Source of the DNA: Aestuariibaculum suncheonense
GTDB lineage: Bacteria > Bacteroidota > Bacteroidia > Flavobacteriales > Flavobacteriaceae
Reading direction: 5' to 3'
Length of the DNA: 33,807 bases
NCBI RefSeq assembly: GCF_014596935.1
Contig: NZ_JACVXC010000009.1
Coordinates: 1-33,807 of the forward strand
Part shown: positions 33,530 to 33,807 of the stretch, piece after piece
How the letters are laid out: each line of letters opens with the position of its first letter
Numbering within the stretch: the first letter of the stretch is position 1
Made by a program: the position numbers and the translations under genes
The notes under the pieces: model-generated
What the model was told of the DNA's origin: nothing
Seen by the model: only the letters and a program-made list of their open reading frames with translations
The model's database searches: none

Positions 33530-33616
33530 TCCAACCAACAACACCCCACAACCGACAACACCCCACACTTCACGTCTCACGCCCCACGCCCCACGCTTCC
33601 CAAATCACACCCCACT

Positions 33617-33642
33617 GTCATTCCATACTTGATACGGAATCC
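33617..33642. repeat. GTCATTCC-type hairpin repeat (copy 6)
   Basis: The arms are ATTCCATA and TACGGAAT. Compared with the consensus, C to T on the left and G to A on the right change one pair together; one A-C mismatch remains. Confidence 0.8.
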
Positions 33643-33663
33643 ATTTGTTTAAAACTTACAGGG

Positions 33664-33794
33664 TAGATCAAGCAAGATGTCGACCTAGGATTCATGTCGT
33701 AGCAAGATCAGTTTTAAGGCGCAGTAAGGGCAGAGAAGCATGGCCTAGCGTAGCGTTTGCCATGCGCTGTAAAGCCTTAAAACTAGAGATTCAA
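33664..33794. repeat. GCATGGC-stem block, copy 2
   Basis: Same block as 16288-16395 with an extra segment of about 22 bp bounded by GTAGCAAG/GCAGTAAG, and GTAGCG in the loop instead of GAAGCG. The GCATGGC/GCCATGC arms are unchanged. Confidence 0.75.
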
Positions 33795-33807
33795 ACTCTA
33801 TTTGTCA

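Larger units (their letters stand above)
32661..33807. repeat. Gene-free modular repeat region D (runs off the window)
   Basis: No gene seen. Modules in order: AT-rich spacer (32661-32850); CACG sequence; a decayed GTCATCC element (32885 onwards); a GTCATTCC hairpin (32993-33018); CACG sequence (33040-33074); the 142-bp block (33089-33230); the 48-bp tandem array (33233-33340); the long-stem hairpin (33349-33427); CACG sequence; a nested hairpin (33477-33529); CACG/CCAC-rich sequence (33535-33610); a GTCATTCC hairpin (33617-33642); the GCATGGC-stem block (33664-33794); then the start of CTAGAGATTCAA at the end. This mirrors the layout of region B. Confidence 0.85.

Overview
The window looks like chromosomal DNA of a member of the Bacteroidota, most likely a (marine) flavobacterium. 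The signs are SusC/SusD proteins with an ECF sigma factor and a FecR anti-sigma factor, lipoproteins ending their signals in short L-x-x-C boxes, a GH97 enzyme, low GC content, TAnnTTTG-like promoter boxes and almost no Shine-Dalgarno sequences. I cannot name genus or species from sequence reading alone.

Layout. (1) 1-505: gene-free repeat region A. (2) 506-15714: a 13-gene, all-plus-strand surface polysaccharide (EPS, capsule or O-antigen) cluster. It has an asparagine-synthase-like amidotransferase, eight glycosyltransferases (GT2, GT4 and exostosin-like), a GNAT acyltransferase, a NodB-like deacetylase, a Wzy/WaaL-type membrane protein and, at the 3' end, the polyprenyl-phosphate sugar transferase that starts repeat-unit assembly. 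Genes from 3137 to 14260 overlap or nearly touch and form one operon-like run. No flippase, chain-length regulator or export protein is present, so those must lie elsewhere. (3) 15715-16849: repeat region B. (4) 16850-21606: an AraC-type regulator divergent from a GH29 alpha-L-fucosidase and a GH97 glycosidase of the retaining (alpha-galactosidase-like) type, with a 21-bp-phased set of candidate operator half-sites between them. (5) 21607-22226: repeat region C. (6) 22227-32660: an ECF sigma factor divergent from FecR, an STN-containing SusC-type TonB transporter, SusD, a DUF4843-like lipoprotein, a PKD-like lipoprotein and a periplasmic thioredoxin-like protein, closed by a strong terminator. 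No polysaccharide-degrading enzyme is in this locus. (7) 32661-33807: repeat region D, running off the window.

How the parts work together. The first cluster builds a decorated (amidated, acylated and/or deacetylated) surface glycan. The second locus releases terminal fucose and probably alpha-galactose under AraC control. The third is a trans-envelope-signalling uptake system: SusC (STN domain) to FecR to ECF sigma, with an unknown, possibly peptide or cofactor-like, ligand.

The least explained structure is the set of four gene-free regions. They are not random: all are assembled from the same kit of short modules, namely hairpins of the GTCAyyC...GGrTC type, a 142-bp block present twice with no differences, 53-bp and 48-bp tandem units, a long-stem hairpin whose stem covaries between copies, and CACG-rich simple sequence. 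They occur at the borders of the transcription blocks and not within the operons. A smaller CACG tract follows the first gene.
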